Assembly (NCBI RefSeq): GCF_029914245.1
Contig: NZ_JARYZI010000003.1
Span: 1 to 64,000 of the forward strand
Length of the DNA: 64,000 bases
Direction of reading: 5' to 3'
Source: Fusibacter bizertensis
Lineage (GTDB): Bacteria; Bacillota; Clostridia; Peptostreptococcales; Acidaminobacteraceae
The notes under the pieces were generated by a model, which was not told the DNA's origin, ran no database searches, and saw nothing but the letters and a program-made list of their open reading frames with translations. Below, in pieces: positions 44,206-51,749 of this stretch. Every line of letters starts with the position of its first letter. The first letter of the stretch is position 1. Made by a program: the position numbers and the translations under genes.

Positions 44206-44978
44206 TTCGCTTATTTATTTGCGGGATCACTGGTGCCATGGGGAAAAATGTTGTTGCGCAGGCAAAAGCATTTCCTGAAATAGAAATAGTTGGTGGATTA
44301 GGACATGTAGAGATCGAAAGAGAAAATAATCAATTTAAGGTTTTTTCAAATTTTGAATCTGTTGACTTTCCTATAGACTGTATCATCGATTTTTCTACTG
44401 CTAGCATTGTAGATGATTTATTGCACTTTGCACAACATCATAAAATACCTGTTGTTTTATGTACAACAGGTTTGACAGAAAAAACGCTTGATCATATTGA
44501 AACAGCAAAACTTCAAATTCCAATTTTTAAATCTGGAAATATGTCTTTAGCAATCAATCTTTTGATGCGTCTAGTCAAACAGGCTGCTAGTGTGCTTGAA
44601 AATGATTTTGATATTGAAATAATTGAAAAGCATCACAATAGAAAATTAGATGCACCTAGTGGTACAGCAATTATGCTGGCCGATGCAGTAAATGAAGGCT
44701 TACAAGATCCTAAAATAATCGAACTTGGTAGAAGTGCACATGGCTCAAAAGACCAGTCCATTATAAATGTACATTCTATTCGAGGTGGTAATATCGTTGG
44801 TGAACACGAAGTTTTATTTGCAGGTGCAGAAGAACTAGTTACGCTTTCACACTCAGCACTAAGCCGTTCAGTTTTTGCAAAAGGCGCACTGGATGCTGCA
44901 AAATTCTTAGTTGGCCGCACTCCCGGTTTATATAACATGGATGATCTTGTTGCACAAAAGTTAAACTCATTACTTTAA
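44202..44978 (+). CDS. dapB: 4-hydroxy-tetrahydrodipicolinate reductase
   Basis: The 258-residue reductase has the N-terminal ICGITGAMGKNV Rossmann motif and the substrate signature EKHHNRKLDAPSGTA near residue 146. It makes tetrahydrodipicolinate with NAD(P)H. It overlaps dapA by 4 bp and lies 43 bp before dapH. Confidence 0.96.
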   Translation: MIRLFICGITGAMGKNVVAQAKAFPEIEIVGGLGHVEIERENNQFKVFSNFESVDFPIDCIIDFSTASIVDDLLHFAQHHKIPVVLCTTGLTEKTLDHIETAKLQIPIFKSGNMSLAINLLMRLVKQAASVLENDFDIEIIEKHHNRKLDAPSGTAIMLADAVNEGLQDPKIIELGRSAHGSKDQSIINVHSIRGGNIVGEHEVLFAGAEELVTLSHSALSRSVFAKGALDAAKFLVGRTPGLYNMDDLVAQKLNSLL

Positions 44979-45021
44979 ATTGAAAATATACGTTACACAT
45001 AGTTAAACACAAGGAGGTATC

Positions 45022-45729
45022 ATGCAAGAATACGATTTAACTAACCCGTACGAGATAGCAAAATTTATTAAAAATGCAACAAAAACGACACCGATGAAAG
45101 CATATATCCAAGTAAATGAATCTTTATACAGCGATACAGTCAAGCTCTTTGGCGATTGTCCTTTTTATACTGCTTTTGGTGAAGCTGATGATATCAAAGC
45201 GTTTTTAAATACAAACGAAAGTAAAATTCTCTTTTATGAGCTAGAAAACGATCGCCGTTTATCTGCGATTCCACTGCTTGATCTAACAACAGTTAACGCA
45301 AGAATTGAACCTGGCGCTTTAATTAGGGATCGTGTTGAGATTGAAGACCAAGCCGTCATCATGATGGGGGCAGTGATCAACATTGGTTCACATATTGGAA
45401 AAGCATCTATGATCGATATGAATGCCGTTCTAGGTGCGAGAGCATACGTTGGTGATCATTGTCATATTGGTGCTGGAACTGTACTCGCTGGTGTACTCGA
45501 GCCACCAAGTGCAACACCAGTTGTTATTGAAGACAATGTGCTGATAGGTGCTAACTGTGTTGTATTAGAAGGTGTCAGAGTAGGAGAAGGCGCTGTAGTC
45601 GCAGCTGGGTCTGTGGTTACAAAAGACGTCCCTAGTGGTGCAGTGGTCGCAGGAACACCTGCAAAAGTTATTAAATTAAAAGATGATCAAACAATTAGCA
45701 AAACACAATTGTTAGATGACTTAAGATAA
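45022..45729 (+). CDS. dapH: Tetrahydrodipicolinate N-acetyltransferase
   Basis: The 235-residue protein has an N-terminal DapH domain (1-80) and a left-handed beta-helix of hexapeptide repeats (about 90-215, such as [15 protein letters not shown] and [27 protein letters not shown]). It acetylates tetrahydrodipicolinate and places the cell on the acetylase branch to diaminopimelate. The start follows AAGGAGG. A deacetylase candidate is divergent; the aminotransferase of the branch is not in this window. Confidence 0.95.
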   Translation: MQEYDLTNPYEIAKFIKNATKTTPMKAYIQVNESLYSDTVKLFGDCPFYTAFGEADDIKAFLNTNESKILFYELENDRRLSAIPLLDLTTVNARIEPGALIRDRVEIEDQAVIMMGAVINIGSHIGKASMIDMNAVLGARAYVGDHCHIGAGTVLAGVLEPPSATPVVIEDNVLIGANCVVLEGVRVGEGAVVAAGSVVTKDVPSGAVVAGTPAKVIKLKDDQTISKTQLLDDLR

Positions 45730-45748
45730 ACCGAATGACAAAATTAAT

Positions 45749-45791
45749 AGAGGCTATCTTGGCGCGATAAAATCGCATTAAGATAGCCTCT
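45749..45791. terminator. Bidirectional terminator between dapH and hpt
   Basis: AGAGGCTATCTT and its complement AAGATAGCCTCT (12 bp, perfect) flank an inner hairpin (GCGATAAAATCGC). T-rich ends are short on both strands. Confidence 0.75.
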
Positions 45792-45819
45792 TACTATTCG
45801 CTACTTAGTTGTTCCATAA

Positions 45820-46353
45820 CTAGTCTACAAAAGCAAATACATGGTCAATATTACGATAATAATCGCCATAGTTAAGACCATATCCCACTATAAACATATC
45901 TGGAATTTCAAATCCAACATAATCTGGTACATACGATACTTTTCGTCTTGAAGGTTTATCTAATAAAACGCATGCTTTAAGACTTTTAGGATTTCGCTTT
46001 GATAAAATCGCCATAACACCAGTCATTGTAAGTGCAGAGTCAGTAATGTCATCTACTATGAGGACATCAAACTCAGAAAGATCATCAGCTGTAATATCTT
46101 GTACGATCTTTAGTTGACCTGTACTCTCCTCGCTGTGACCATAACTTGATGTTGTCATAAATTCTATTCGAACAGGCAAATCAATCTTTCTTACTAGGTC
46201 AGCTGTAAAAATAAAGCTTCCTTTCAATAAAGAGATTACAAGTAAATTCTTATCTTTATAATCCTCTGTTAATGTTTTGCCTAGAGCTTCTATTCTTTCA
46301 TCAATTTTTTCTTTTGATAATAAGATTTCTCTTCTCTTATTCTCAATTCCCAT
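45820..46353 (-). CDS. hpt: Hypoxanthine phosphoribosyltransferase
   Basis: The 177-residue protein has the PRTase signature VLIVDDITDSALTMTG near residue 95, where PRPP phosphates bind, and ISLLKGSFIFTADLVRKI near 45. It salvages hypoxanthine and guanine. The ATG at 46353 follows TTGGAGG; an in-frame TTG lies within that site and is rejected. Unlike many Firmicutes, it is not next to tilS-ftsH here. Confidence 0.94.
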   Translation of the reverse strand: MGIENKRREILLSKEKIDERIEALGKTLTEDYKDKNLLVISLLKGSFIFTADLVRKIDLPVRIEFMTTSSYGHSEESTGQLKIVQDITADDLSEFDVLIVDDITDSALTMTGVMAILSKRNPKSLKACVLLDKPSRRKVSYVPDYVGFEIPDMFIVGYGLNYGDYYRNIDHVFAFVD

Positions 46354-46388
46354 TTTTACCTCCAATTTTCAACTAAGTGATTATCAAT

Positions 46389-46417
46389 ATTTTATAGTAG
46401 TGGCCTGTGTTTTTCAA
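46389..46417 (-). promoter_or_regulatory. Promoter of hpt
   Basis: Minus strand: -35 TTGAAA (46417-46412), 17-bp spacer, -10 TAAAAT (46394-46389). Confidence 0.5.
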
Positions 46418-46544
46418 GTGAATTTACACTTTCAAAAAAATTAACAATTATTACAAGAAATTAATCAGCCTAATGTCAGAAAATATTGTGAATTTGCACA
46501 CAGAAATAGTACAATGAAATTAACTACTTGAAGGGGGATTACAC

Positions 46545-47723
46545 ATGGAACACGACACAAAAGTGAAGAAAGCAATAACGATGGAAACTTTTGTCTTTAT
46601 TTTTATTGCAGGTGTTGTATTTAGCTATCTTGGATCGGTTATGGGGGTCGACAAGATGTTCAACACTATTATGAATACGGCTCACTATCTTTTGATTGAC
46701 GTCGTATTTTTTATTATGGCAATCGCAGTTTTAGCAGGTGCATTTGCTGCACTTTTATCTGAATTTGGTGTTGTCGCATTAATCAATAAGATTATTTCAC
46801 CAATTATCAGACCCATCTATGGTTTACCCGGTGCAGCTTCTATAGGTATGATCACAACTTATCTCTCAGATAATCCTGCGATTATTTCCCTTGCACACGA
46901 TAAAGGTTTTAAAAAGTATTTTAAAAATTACGAAATTCCAACCTTATGTAATCTTGGTACTGCTTTTGGCATGGGATTAATTGTAAGTACTTTTATGATT
47001 GGTCTTGGAGATGGTACGGAGTTCATTGCACCTGTTGTTATTGGAAACTTTGGTGCCATAATAGGTAGTATTGTAAGCGTTCGTATCATGACAGGTTTTA
47101 CCAAGAAGTATTACAACATTCCTAAAGGACAAAAAAGAGAAAAGATGGATTATGAGGACTTCAACAAAGTAAGAGATGTCCGAGTGGGTAATCTTTTTGA
47201 ACGTGTGCTTGATGCAACTCTAGAAGGTGGAAAAAGTGGTGTTGAACTTGGACTGGCAATAATTCCTGGTGTTGTCGTAATTTGTACTCTAGTTATGATA
47301 TTCACTTTTGGTCCTGCAGAGACAGTCAATGGTGTTGCCATCTATACTGGTGCAAAAAAAGAAGGTGTTGCTTTATTTCCTAAAATCGGGGAACTTCTAA
47401 GCGGTATATTAGACCCTCTATTTGGTTTTACAAGCGCAGAAGCAATAGCTTTCCCAATTACCGCTCTCGGTTCAGTTGGTGCTGCTATGGGTCTTGTAAA
47501 GGACTTCCTTGTTAAAGGCCTAATCGGACCTAATGATGTCGCTGTATTTACTGCCATGGGCATGTGTTTTAGTGGTTATTTAAGTACACATGTTGGGATG
47601 ATGGATGCACTTAACGTAAGAAAACTGGCATCTAAAGCAATTATTTCTCATACAGTTGGTGGCTTAATGGCTGGAATCTCAGCACATTATATCTACGTCC
47701 TCTTTACTATGCTTGTAAAATAA
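46545..47723 (+). CDS. CD0519/CD1768-type membrane protein (nucleoside-gate-like)
   Basis: The 392-residue protein has about ten membrane helices. It resembles the CD0519/CD1768 family of Clostridia and, in the SPIIRPIYGLPGAASIGMITTYLSDNPAI and FGFTSAEAIAFPITALGSVGAAMGL segments, the gate domain shared by nucleoside transporters and spore maturation proteins. A transporter role is likely; the substrate is unknown. The start follows AAGGGGG. It is followed by a terminator shared with the small minus-strand gene. A weak promoter (TTGTGA, 18 bp, TACAAT at 46486-46515) precedes it. Confidence 0.8.
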   Translation: MEHDTKVKKAITMETFVFIFIAGVVFSYLGSVMGVDKMFNTIMNTAHYLLIDVVFFIMAIAVLAGAFAALLSEFGVVALINKIISPIIRPIYGLPGAASIGMITTYLSDNPAIISLAHDKGFKKYFKNYEIPTLCNLGTAFGMGLIVSTFMIGLGDGTEFIAPVVIGNFGAIIGSIVSVRIMTGFTKKYYNIPKGQKREKMDYEDFNKVRDVRVGNLFERVLDATLEGGKSGVELGLAIIPGVVVICTLVMIFTFGPAETVNGVAIYTGAKKEGVALFPKIGELLSGILDPLFGFTSAEAIAFPITALGSVGAAMGLVKDFLVKGLIGPNDVAVFTAMGMCFSGYLSTHVGMMDALNVRKLASKAIISHTVGGLMAGISAHYIYVLFTMLVK

Positions 47724-47750
47724 ATGCGAATAATTAGATATAAAATTACA

Positions 47751-47776
47751 AACAGCAGCCTGCAAGGGCTGCTGTT
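47751..47776. terminator. Bidirectional terminator
   Basis: AACAGCAGCC-TGCAAG-GGCTGCTGTT, a 10-bp perfect stem. AT-rich ends on both sides serve the CD0519-type gene (+) and the 43-residue gene (-). Confidence 0.78.
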
Positions 47777-47787
47777 AATATATATAC

Positions 47788-47919
47788 TTATTTTTTTGAC
47801 CTTGATATCTGAATCAATTCTTTTAATAATATGATGATTTTGTTTAATGAAAACTGAATCGAAACTAGAATAATGAAAAAAAAGATAATTCCAATCCATT
47901 CATATTTAATACTTCCCAT
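47788..47919 (-). CDS. Small membrane protein, 43 residues
   Basis: The ATG at 47919 follows TAAGGAGGATGCT, a strong binding site. The product begins MGSIKYEWIGIIFFFIILV, with one membrane helix at about residues 8-24, then an amphipathic segment (NKIIILLKELIQI) and a basic end SRSKK before TAA. It lies just before a terminator on its own strand, in an otherwise empty gap between convergent and divergent genes. I recognise no family; single-helix peptides with a basic tail occur widely in Firmicutes. The good binding site and terminator argue that it is real. Confidence 0.7.
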   Translation of the reverse strand: MGSIKYEWIGIIFFFIILVSIQFSLNKIIILLKELIQISRSKK

Positions 47920-48012
47920 AGCATCCTCCTTATTAAAAATAGTTTTTTGAAACGACAAACTATGTACTATTATTTTAACACAAATGATTCCAACTAAGTT
48001 GTCAATTTCGTT

Positions 48013-48040
48013 TTGAAATTTCTAAATTCTATGCTATACT
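48013..48040 (+). promoter_or_regulatory. Promoter of the DUF4364 gene
   Basis: -35 TTGAAA (48013-48018), 16-bp spacer, -10 TATACT (48035-48040), about 37 bp before the start codon. Confidence 0.7.
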
Positions 48041-48077
48041 ATCATCTGTAACCATATTCAAAGAGGAGGCCGCTCTG

Positions 48078-48614
48078 TTGAAAATCAGCTCGGATCAGCA
48101 ACTTAAATTTAAAATAATTATTTTATATATTCTTAATCAATTCTCAGTTCCACTTACGAATCAACAGTTAACAGACTTTATTTTAGAGCATGATATTATG
48201 AACTATTTCGATTTACAACAATACTTAAACGACCTCGTAGCAACTTCCATGCTTGAATACAGTATGAGTGAAGGTGACCGTTATTATATCATTACCGAGA
48301 GCGGTAGAAATACTTTAGAACTGTTTTCTGATCGTGTCTCACAAACACTTAGACGTACTATCAACGATAGCGTTGACATGAAAAAAAAGTCCTTTGTCAT
48401 TAAGACCAATATCACTGCTGACTACTATAAAGAAGACGATAACGATTACATCGTTCATTTATCTGTAAAAGAAGGTATATATACCTTAATGGATATTAAA
48501 GTAAATGTTGTTTCAAATAAACACGCTAAACAAATCTGTGAGAATTGGGAAAAAAAAGCCCAGTATCTATATGGTGATATTTTAAATAAACTTGTTGATG
48601 ATACAGAGCAATAG
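48078..48614 (+). CDS. DUF4364 family protein (winged-helix-like)
   Basis: The 178-residue protein matches DUF4364: an N-terminal winged-helix-like domain (about 1-75, FKIIILYILNQFSVPLTNQQLTDFIL, LNDLVATSMLEY, YYIITESGRNTLELF) and a C-terminal beta-rich domain (about 95-170, VHLSVKEGIYTLMDIKVNV). It is probably a DNA-binding regulator, although its targets are unknown. The start is TTG, 7 bp after GAGGAGGC. A terminator overlaps the stop codon. Confidence 0.85.
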   Translation: MKISSDQQLKFKIIILYILNQFSVPLTNQQLTDFILEHDIMNYFDLQQYLNDLVATSMLEYSMSEGDRYYIITESGRNTLELFSDRVSQTLRRTINDSVDMKKKSFVIKTNITADYYKEDDNDYIVHLSVKEGIYTLMDIKVNVVSNKHAKQICENWEKKAQYLYGDILNKLVDDTEQ

Positions 48615-48631
48615 CCTGTATCATTTTTTTA
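48598..48631 (+). terminator. Terminator overlapping the DUF4364 stop
   Basis: ATGATACAG and CTGTATCAT form a 9-bp stem around a 9-nt loop, followed by seven T. The hairpin begins inside the last codons of the gene, so the protease gene downstream may depend on readthrough or its own promoter. Confidence 0.8.
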
Positions 48632-48650
48632 ATATCAGGAGGATAATTAA

Positions 48651-50369
48651 ATGCAACTACTAACAAAAGCATATAAGCGGTTTATAACAGCTGCTATATT
48701 ACTCGCTTTAATTACTAGTACTTTTTCAATTTCATCTGCAAATGAATCAATTGATATCCCCATGAAAATAGGCATCTTAGATGGAAATATAGTAATTTGG
48801 GGGAACTCATATTCAAATCAAGCATTAAAAAATCCACTGGTTCTTATTAATGGTGTGATTTATTATCCTTTAACACCTGAGTTTACCCAAGTCTTGGGTT
48901 TTTCAATGCATCAAACAGAAAACAACGAAGTGATTCTCACCCATAGATCTTCAATTGGAAAAAACATGATAACGGAAAGGAGTTTTGGTTCTCCATCATC
49001 CTCTAGCATCCTCAATTTATCAAGTTTTCAAATTAGGGCCTCTGGATACACGCTTTATTCAGAAAAACCTATCTATCAGTTTGCGAACGTACCTTATGTC
49101 GCTATAGAGTTCACACCGATACTACGTTCTAAAATCACGATACAGGCCAATGTCGATCTGGAGATTCTCACAGAAACTACCTATAACAAAAGATACCCCA
49201 CCACTTATAATACTTATGATAAAGTTGATCAGTCAAATTTTGTCAGAGATCAAGGGAGTGCAGCTTCATGTTGGGCTTTCGCAGCAAACACACTATTCGA
49301 GTTAGCTGTTGAAAAGCAATACCATGAAACTTTGAACTTTTCAGAATCACATCTCATTGAAAATACACCCATTAAATCCACTTATGCAAGTGGCGGTAAT
49401 TTCCAAGCATCATCGATCTACTTTCTTAACAAAAAAGGTCCAGTTATCGAAAGTGCTACCCGAGCAGGTAGCGAGTCCGTTCTAGATCAAGTTCCTTATC
49501 AGTTAGATGAGTATCTTGAGTTTAATAATAATATCAATAAAATGAAGGAAAATATAATAGAAAATGGTGCGGTTTTAACTTCTATCTATTTAAATGAAAG
49601 TGATGAAGCTGTTTACAACCAAACGACTAACGCCTACTTTAATAGCAATGATAAAAAAGGAAGAACACATGAACTGGTACTTGTTGGTTGGGATGATCAA
49701 TATAGCAAATTAAATTTCACTGAATCTCCTACCAAAGACGGTGCTTTTATTGCACAGAACAGCTTTGGAAACAGTTGGGGTGATAATGGTTTCTTTTATG
49801 TTTCTTATGAAGACGTGCATATTAAAGAATATGTCTATGCAATAGATAAAATAAGCCCCATAACTGATTATTCCCCCTCCAAAGAAAGCTACTATTATGA
49901 TACAACTGGCGTAACACATTATGAAAATTTTAATGATGCACCACTTGTAACTGGTATCAATAATTTTACAGCTAAATCAGATAGCATATTAACTCAAGTT
50001 GGCATATATAATAATGAGGAAAATATTCACATTTCAATATATACTGGCAATTCAAAATTTCCAATGTCACTTGATCAAAGTCCCATATATGAAACCAAAC
50101 TGCTTGAAAAAGGTTATCACACCTTAACGCTCCCCGTTGGTCTACCACTTATAAAAGATGAAAAGTTTTGGGTTGCTGTTAAGTATGAAGGTAAACAAAA
50201 TTTCATACTACCTATTGAAGCACCGTACCCAGGAATCAGTTACAATGTTTTCGCTGCACCTGGACAAGGTTTTATTGGATCTGAAACAAACTTTGTAGAC
50301 CTTACTGAAATTCGTCCAAACGCTAGTGTCGCTATACGAGCTTTTGCTTTTCCAGTCACTAAACCATAA
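48651..50369 (+). CDS. Secreted papain-family (C1) cysteine protease with lectin-like C-terminal domain
   Basis: The 572-residue protein has a signal peptide (residues 1-30: basic start, hydrophobic core, cut near SSA-NES). Residues about 37-100 and 125-175 look like a copper amine oxidase-like N-terminal module (VLINGVIYYPLTPEF). The papain domain runs from about 180 to 400 with the oxyanion Gln201 and Cys207 in DQGSAASCWAF, His340 in GRTHELVLVGWDD and Asn370 in NSFGNSWG. The last 150 residues fit the lectin-like domain of Clostridial surface proteases such as Cwp84-related proteins. It probably acts on surface or external proteins. The start follows AGGAGG. Confidence 0.88.
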   Translation: MQLLTKAYKRFITAAILLALITSTFSISSANESIDIPMKIGILDGNIVIWGNSYSNQALKNPLVLINGVIYYPLTPEFTQVLGFSMHQTENNEVILTHRSSIGKNMITERSFGSPSSSSILNLSSFQIRASGYTLYSEKPIYQFANVPYVAIEFTPILRSKITIQANVDLEILTETTYNKRYPTTYNTYDKVDQSNFVRDQGSAASCWAFAANTLFELAVEKQYHETLNFSESHLIENTPIKSTYASGGNFQASSIYFLNKKGPVIESATRAGSESVLDQVPYQLDEYLEFNNNINKMKENIIENGAVLTSIYLNESDEAVYNQTTNAYFNSNDKKGRTHELVLVGWDDQYSKLNFTESPTKDGAFIAQNSFGNSWGDNGFFYVSYEDVHIKEYVYAIDKISPITDYSPSKESYYYDTTGVTHYENFNDAPLVTGINNFTAKSDSILTQVGIYNNEENIHISIYTGNSKFPMSLDQSPIYETKLLEKGYHTLTLPVGLPLIKDEKFWVAVKYEGKQNFILPIEAPYPGISYNVFAAPGQGFIGSETNFVDLTEIRPNASVAIRAFAFPVTKP

Positions 50370-50373
50370 AAAT

Positions 50374-50432
50374 AAAACACGCAAAATGAGTGGCTTTCCT
50401 GTTAAGGGATCGCCTCAAATTGCGTGTTTTTT
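50374..50432. terminator. Bidirectional terminator
   Basis: AAAACACGCAA-AATGAG pairs with CTC-AAATTGCGTGTTTT (two central mismatches), ending in T-runs on both strands. It lies between the convergent protease and folC genes. Confidence 0.85.
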
Positions 50433-50437
50433 ATATT

Positions 50438-51733
50438 TTATAACGCTTTTAAAACTGCAGTTCTTACTTCACCAATCATATAGAGTGAACCAAATCCTAA
50501 ATAAAGTACCTTTTCATCAGAATTATGATGTACTTCATATAATTTCTTGATGGCTTCCTGAATACTTTCTGAATTAAAAATCACAGTCACGCCTTGATTT
50601 TCGAAGGCTACTTTCAATGCATCAGAAGACAATGCTCTTGGATTATCAGGACGAGTAATAATAACTGCATCTAGAAACGGTGCTACTTCGCTAATCATAC
50701 CGTCTATATCTTTATCTTTTAAAATCCCCACAAGTCCTACTACTTTATAATCTTTCTTAATGATCTTTAGACTATTTACAAGACCTCTAATGCCATGCAA
50801 ATTATGAGCGCCATCAATGATGACAAAGGGATCATCAGATAGAATCTCCATCCTTCCAATCCACTTTGTCATCTTAAGACCTTCTTTTAATGCTTCACCG
50901 TTAATTTCAAAACCAAAACGTTCAACAAGTACTTCTATTGTCTTGATGGCAACAGATGCATTCTCAGCTTGATAAGGTGCAAATAAAGAAAGTGAAAACT
51001 TTTTATCTTCAAATTCAAACTCAAGATTACCGAGGGCTGCATCTATAACTGACAAACTCGAAAAATCTACTGTTAGCAATTGATTATTCATTTCAGCACA
51101 TTTGCTCTTAATCACCTCTAGAGCAGTTTGGGTTTGGGGATAACTGACTGTTATCCCACCTTTTTTAATAATACCTGCTTTTTCAAGTGCAATTGCTTCG
51201 ATTGTATCTCCAAGGTATTCAGTATGGTCAATAGCAAGCGGTGTAATTACAGATACTAACGGAGTTTCAATTACATTTGTTGCGTCTAATCTTCCCCCTA
51301 AACCAACTTCTAGTACCACTACATCACATTGATGATACACATAATAAAGCATAGCAATTGCGGTAACAACTTCAAACTCCGTAGGATGATTGAAGCCTTC
51401 AGCAACCATATTATCTATCTGTACTTTAACTTCCAAAGTAAACTTAGCAAGTTCATCTGCTGTGATTAAAGTATGATTAACTCTGATACGTTCATTGAAT
51501 GTCTCTATAAAAGGCGAAGTATACAGCCCAGTTTTATATCCCGATTTTACCAACACAGAATGGATAAAAGAACTCGTAGATCCTTTCCCATTGGTCCCCG
51601 CTACATGAATAAATTTTAATTTTAGCTGTGGCGAATCAAGTCTCTCTAACAAGTTTTTGATATTATCGAGTCCAAGTTTACTGCCAAACTTATACGTTCC
51701 GTGTATAAAAGCTAGTGCTTCTTCATATGTCAT
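50438..51733 (-). CDS. folC: Folylpolyglutamate synthase / dihydrofolate synthase
   Basis: The 431-residue Mur-ligase-type enzyme has the ATP-binding loop HVAGTNGKGSTSSFI near residue 45, the substrate segment YTSPFIETFNERI near 75, and the C-terminal VIIDGAHN motif near 298. It adds glutamate to folates. The ATG at 51733 follows GAGG; the upstream in-frame TTG lies in the binding site. It is 16 bp after valS, a conserved pair in Firmicutes, so the valS T-box may control both. Confidence 0.94.
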   Translation of the reverse strand: MTYEEALAFIHGTYKFGSKLGLDNIKNLLERLDSPQLKLKFIHVAGTNGKGSTSSFIHSVLVKSGYKTGLYTSPFIETFNERIRVNHTLITADELAKFTLEVKVQIDNMVAEGFNHPTEFEVVTAIAMLYYVYHQCDVVVLEVGLGGRLDATNVIETPLVSVITPLAIDHTEYLGDTIEAIALEKAGIIKKGGITVSYPQTQTALEVIKSKCAEMNNQLLTVDFSSLSVIDAALGNLEFEFEDKKFSLSLFAPYQAENASVAIKTIEVLVERFGFEINGEALKEGLKMTKWIGRMEILSDDPFVIIDGAHNLHGIRGLVNSLKIIKKDYKVVGLVGILKDKDIDGMISEVAPFLDAVIITRPDNPRALSSDALKVAFENQGVTVIFNSESIQEAIKKLYEVHHNSDEKVLYLGFGSLYMIGEVRTAVLKAL

Positions 51734-51749
51734 CGCATACCTCAATTGT

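Noticed and set aside
47693-47899. Minus-strand 68-residue frame overlapping the small membrane gene
   Set aside because: It runs through the terminator hairpin and lacks a ribosome binding site, while the overlapping 43-residue frame has a strong one.
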